Below are positions 4,582 to 5,127 of a DNA stretch of 5,127 nt, in pieces (position 1 is the stretch's first letter; every line of letters starts with the position of its first letter). A program made the position numbers and the translations under genes. Below the pieces are notes generated by a model that saw nothing but the letters and a program-made list of their open reading frames with translations, ran no database searches and was not told the DNA's origin. The stretch is from the NCBI GenBank assembly GCA_002779555.1, contig PEWI01000089.1, positions 1 to 5,127 of the forward strand, written 5' to 3'. The stretch comes from Candidatus Bathyarchaeota archaeon CG07_land_8_20_14_0_80_47_9. Its GTDB lineage: Archaea > Thermoproteota > Bathyarchaeia > Bathyarchaeales > Bathycorpusculaceae.

Positions 4582-5127
4582 TTACTCGAAAATCCACGGG
4601 TACATCCTGCGCACGATTTCAGTCACCGAGTGCGGTGAGACTATTCCGTCCTCGCATATTATGCCGTGAATGAAATCTCGTCGGGTCACGTCGAAAGCGG
4701 GGTTTCGTATGACCAAATTTCTGGGCGGGTCTTTCCAAATCTCGTTCGGGCTTCTTTCTTCTATCTTCTCATAATCGCCATGCATGGTTGCCGGGTCAAA
4801 CTTCAACAGTTCCGAAACAACGTAGAATGGCGTTCGGGCTTCGTGTGCTGCAAGCGCGATTGTGCTTGTTCCTATCTTGTTTATCACGTTGCCCTCTGAA
4901 GTTATCGCGTCCGCTCCTACGATTGCAAGGTCGACCTGATTCATGAAGAACCGTGCAGCAGAATCCACGATGAAAGTCGTCTTTACGCCTAAGTCCAGCA
5001 TTTCCTTGGCTGTGGTTCTGCCCTGAAAAACAGGTCTGGTCTCGGTACAGATGACTTCAAACGATTTTCCCTCTTGTTTCGCTCTTTTCAGAAGGTAAGT
5101 CACCGTGGATGAGTGGCAATGTGTCAG
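4582..5127 (-). CDS. e2b2: Ribose-1,5-bisphosphate isomerase, C-terminal part
   Basis: Converts ribose 1,5-bisphosphate to ribulose 1,5-bisphosphate, linking AMP phosphorylase to RuBisCO. It belongs to the eIF2B-alpha-like/MtnA isomerase superfamily. About 181 C-terminal residues are visible; the frame is open to the window edge, so roughly the first 130 residues of a usual 320-aa protein lie outside. The edge reads LTHCHSSTV, whose Cys matches the catalytic cysteine of this family, and GADAI holds the catalytic Asp. TETRPVFQGR, NKIGTSTIALAAHEA and NPAFDVT are further family signatures that separate it from true eIF2B subunits. The GTG at 5103 is internal and should not be taken as the start. 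It converges with rbcL with only 8 bp between the stops, so each transcript must end inside the other gene or overlap it. The symbol is the one used for the Thermococcus homologue. Confidence 0.93.
   Translation of the reverse strand: MTHCHSSTVTYLLKRAKQEGKSFEVICTETRPVFQGRTTAKEMLDLGVKTTFIVDSAARFFMNQVDLAIVGADAITSEGNVINKIGTSTIALAAHEARTPFYVVSELLKFDPATMHGDYEKIEERSPNEIWKDPPRNLVIRNPAFDVTRRDFIHGIICEDGIVSPHSVTEIVRRMYPWIFE

Noticed and set aside
1..5127. CRISPR array, insertion sequence or attachment-site pair
   Set aside because: No regularly spaced repeats, no transposase motif and no second partial tRNA copy long enough to be an att site; only the 8-mer near 335-356 repeats a tRNA part.

Overview
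The window looks archaeal. It carries a form III RuBisCO, an archaeal-type AMP phosphorylase, a ribose-1,5-bisphosphate isomerase and two tRNA genes broken by short introns at non-canonical positions with bulge-helix-bulge-like folds. It also has TATA-like AT-rich boxes and a TTG start codon. Non-canonical tRNA introns together with a RuBisCO that resembles the methanogen sequence suggest a Thermoproteota or Bathyarchaeia-like lineage. That placement is inference and cannot be settled from this window.

Layout. Positions 1-235 hold no gene I can support. Positions 236-341 (minus) are tRNA-Arg(CCT) with a 28-nt intron after tRNA position 9 and an encoded CCA. Positions 274-1134 (minus) are a putative HTH plus PD-(D/E)xK-like nuclease whose frame runs through the 5' half of that tRNA and stops in its anticodon loop. 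Positions 1308-1420 (plus) are tRNA-Leu(TAA) with a 28-nt intron in the D-loop and no encoded CCA. Positions 1421-1707 are a non-coding convergent gap with a hairpin and T-rich runs. Positions 1708-3252 (minus) are AMP phosphorylase. Positions 3253-3343 are a divergent promoter region with overlapping palindromes. Positions 3344-4573 (plus) are form III RuBisCO. Positions 4582-5127 (minus) are the C-terminal part of ribose-1,5-bisphosphate isomerase, cut by the window edge.

The right-hand 3.4 kb is the archaeal AMP (pentose bisphosphate) pathway in one cluster. AMP phosphorylase releases ribose 1,5-bisphosphate from AMP or another NMP, the isomerase converts it to ribulose 1,5-bisphosphate, and RuBisCO adds CO2 to give two 3-phosphoglycerates. 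The pathway is already known. What is less ordinary here is the RuBisCO sequence: it looks methanogen-like, is shortened after loop 6, and has a Met-to-Gly change beside the active-site His/Arg. The left part is less ordinary too: a nuclease-like gene sits between two intron-bearing tRNAs and overlaps one of them on the same strand.
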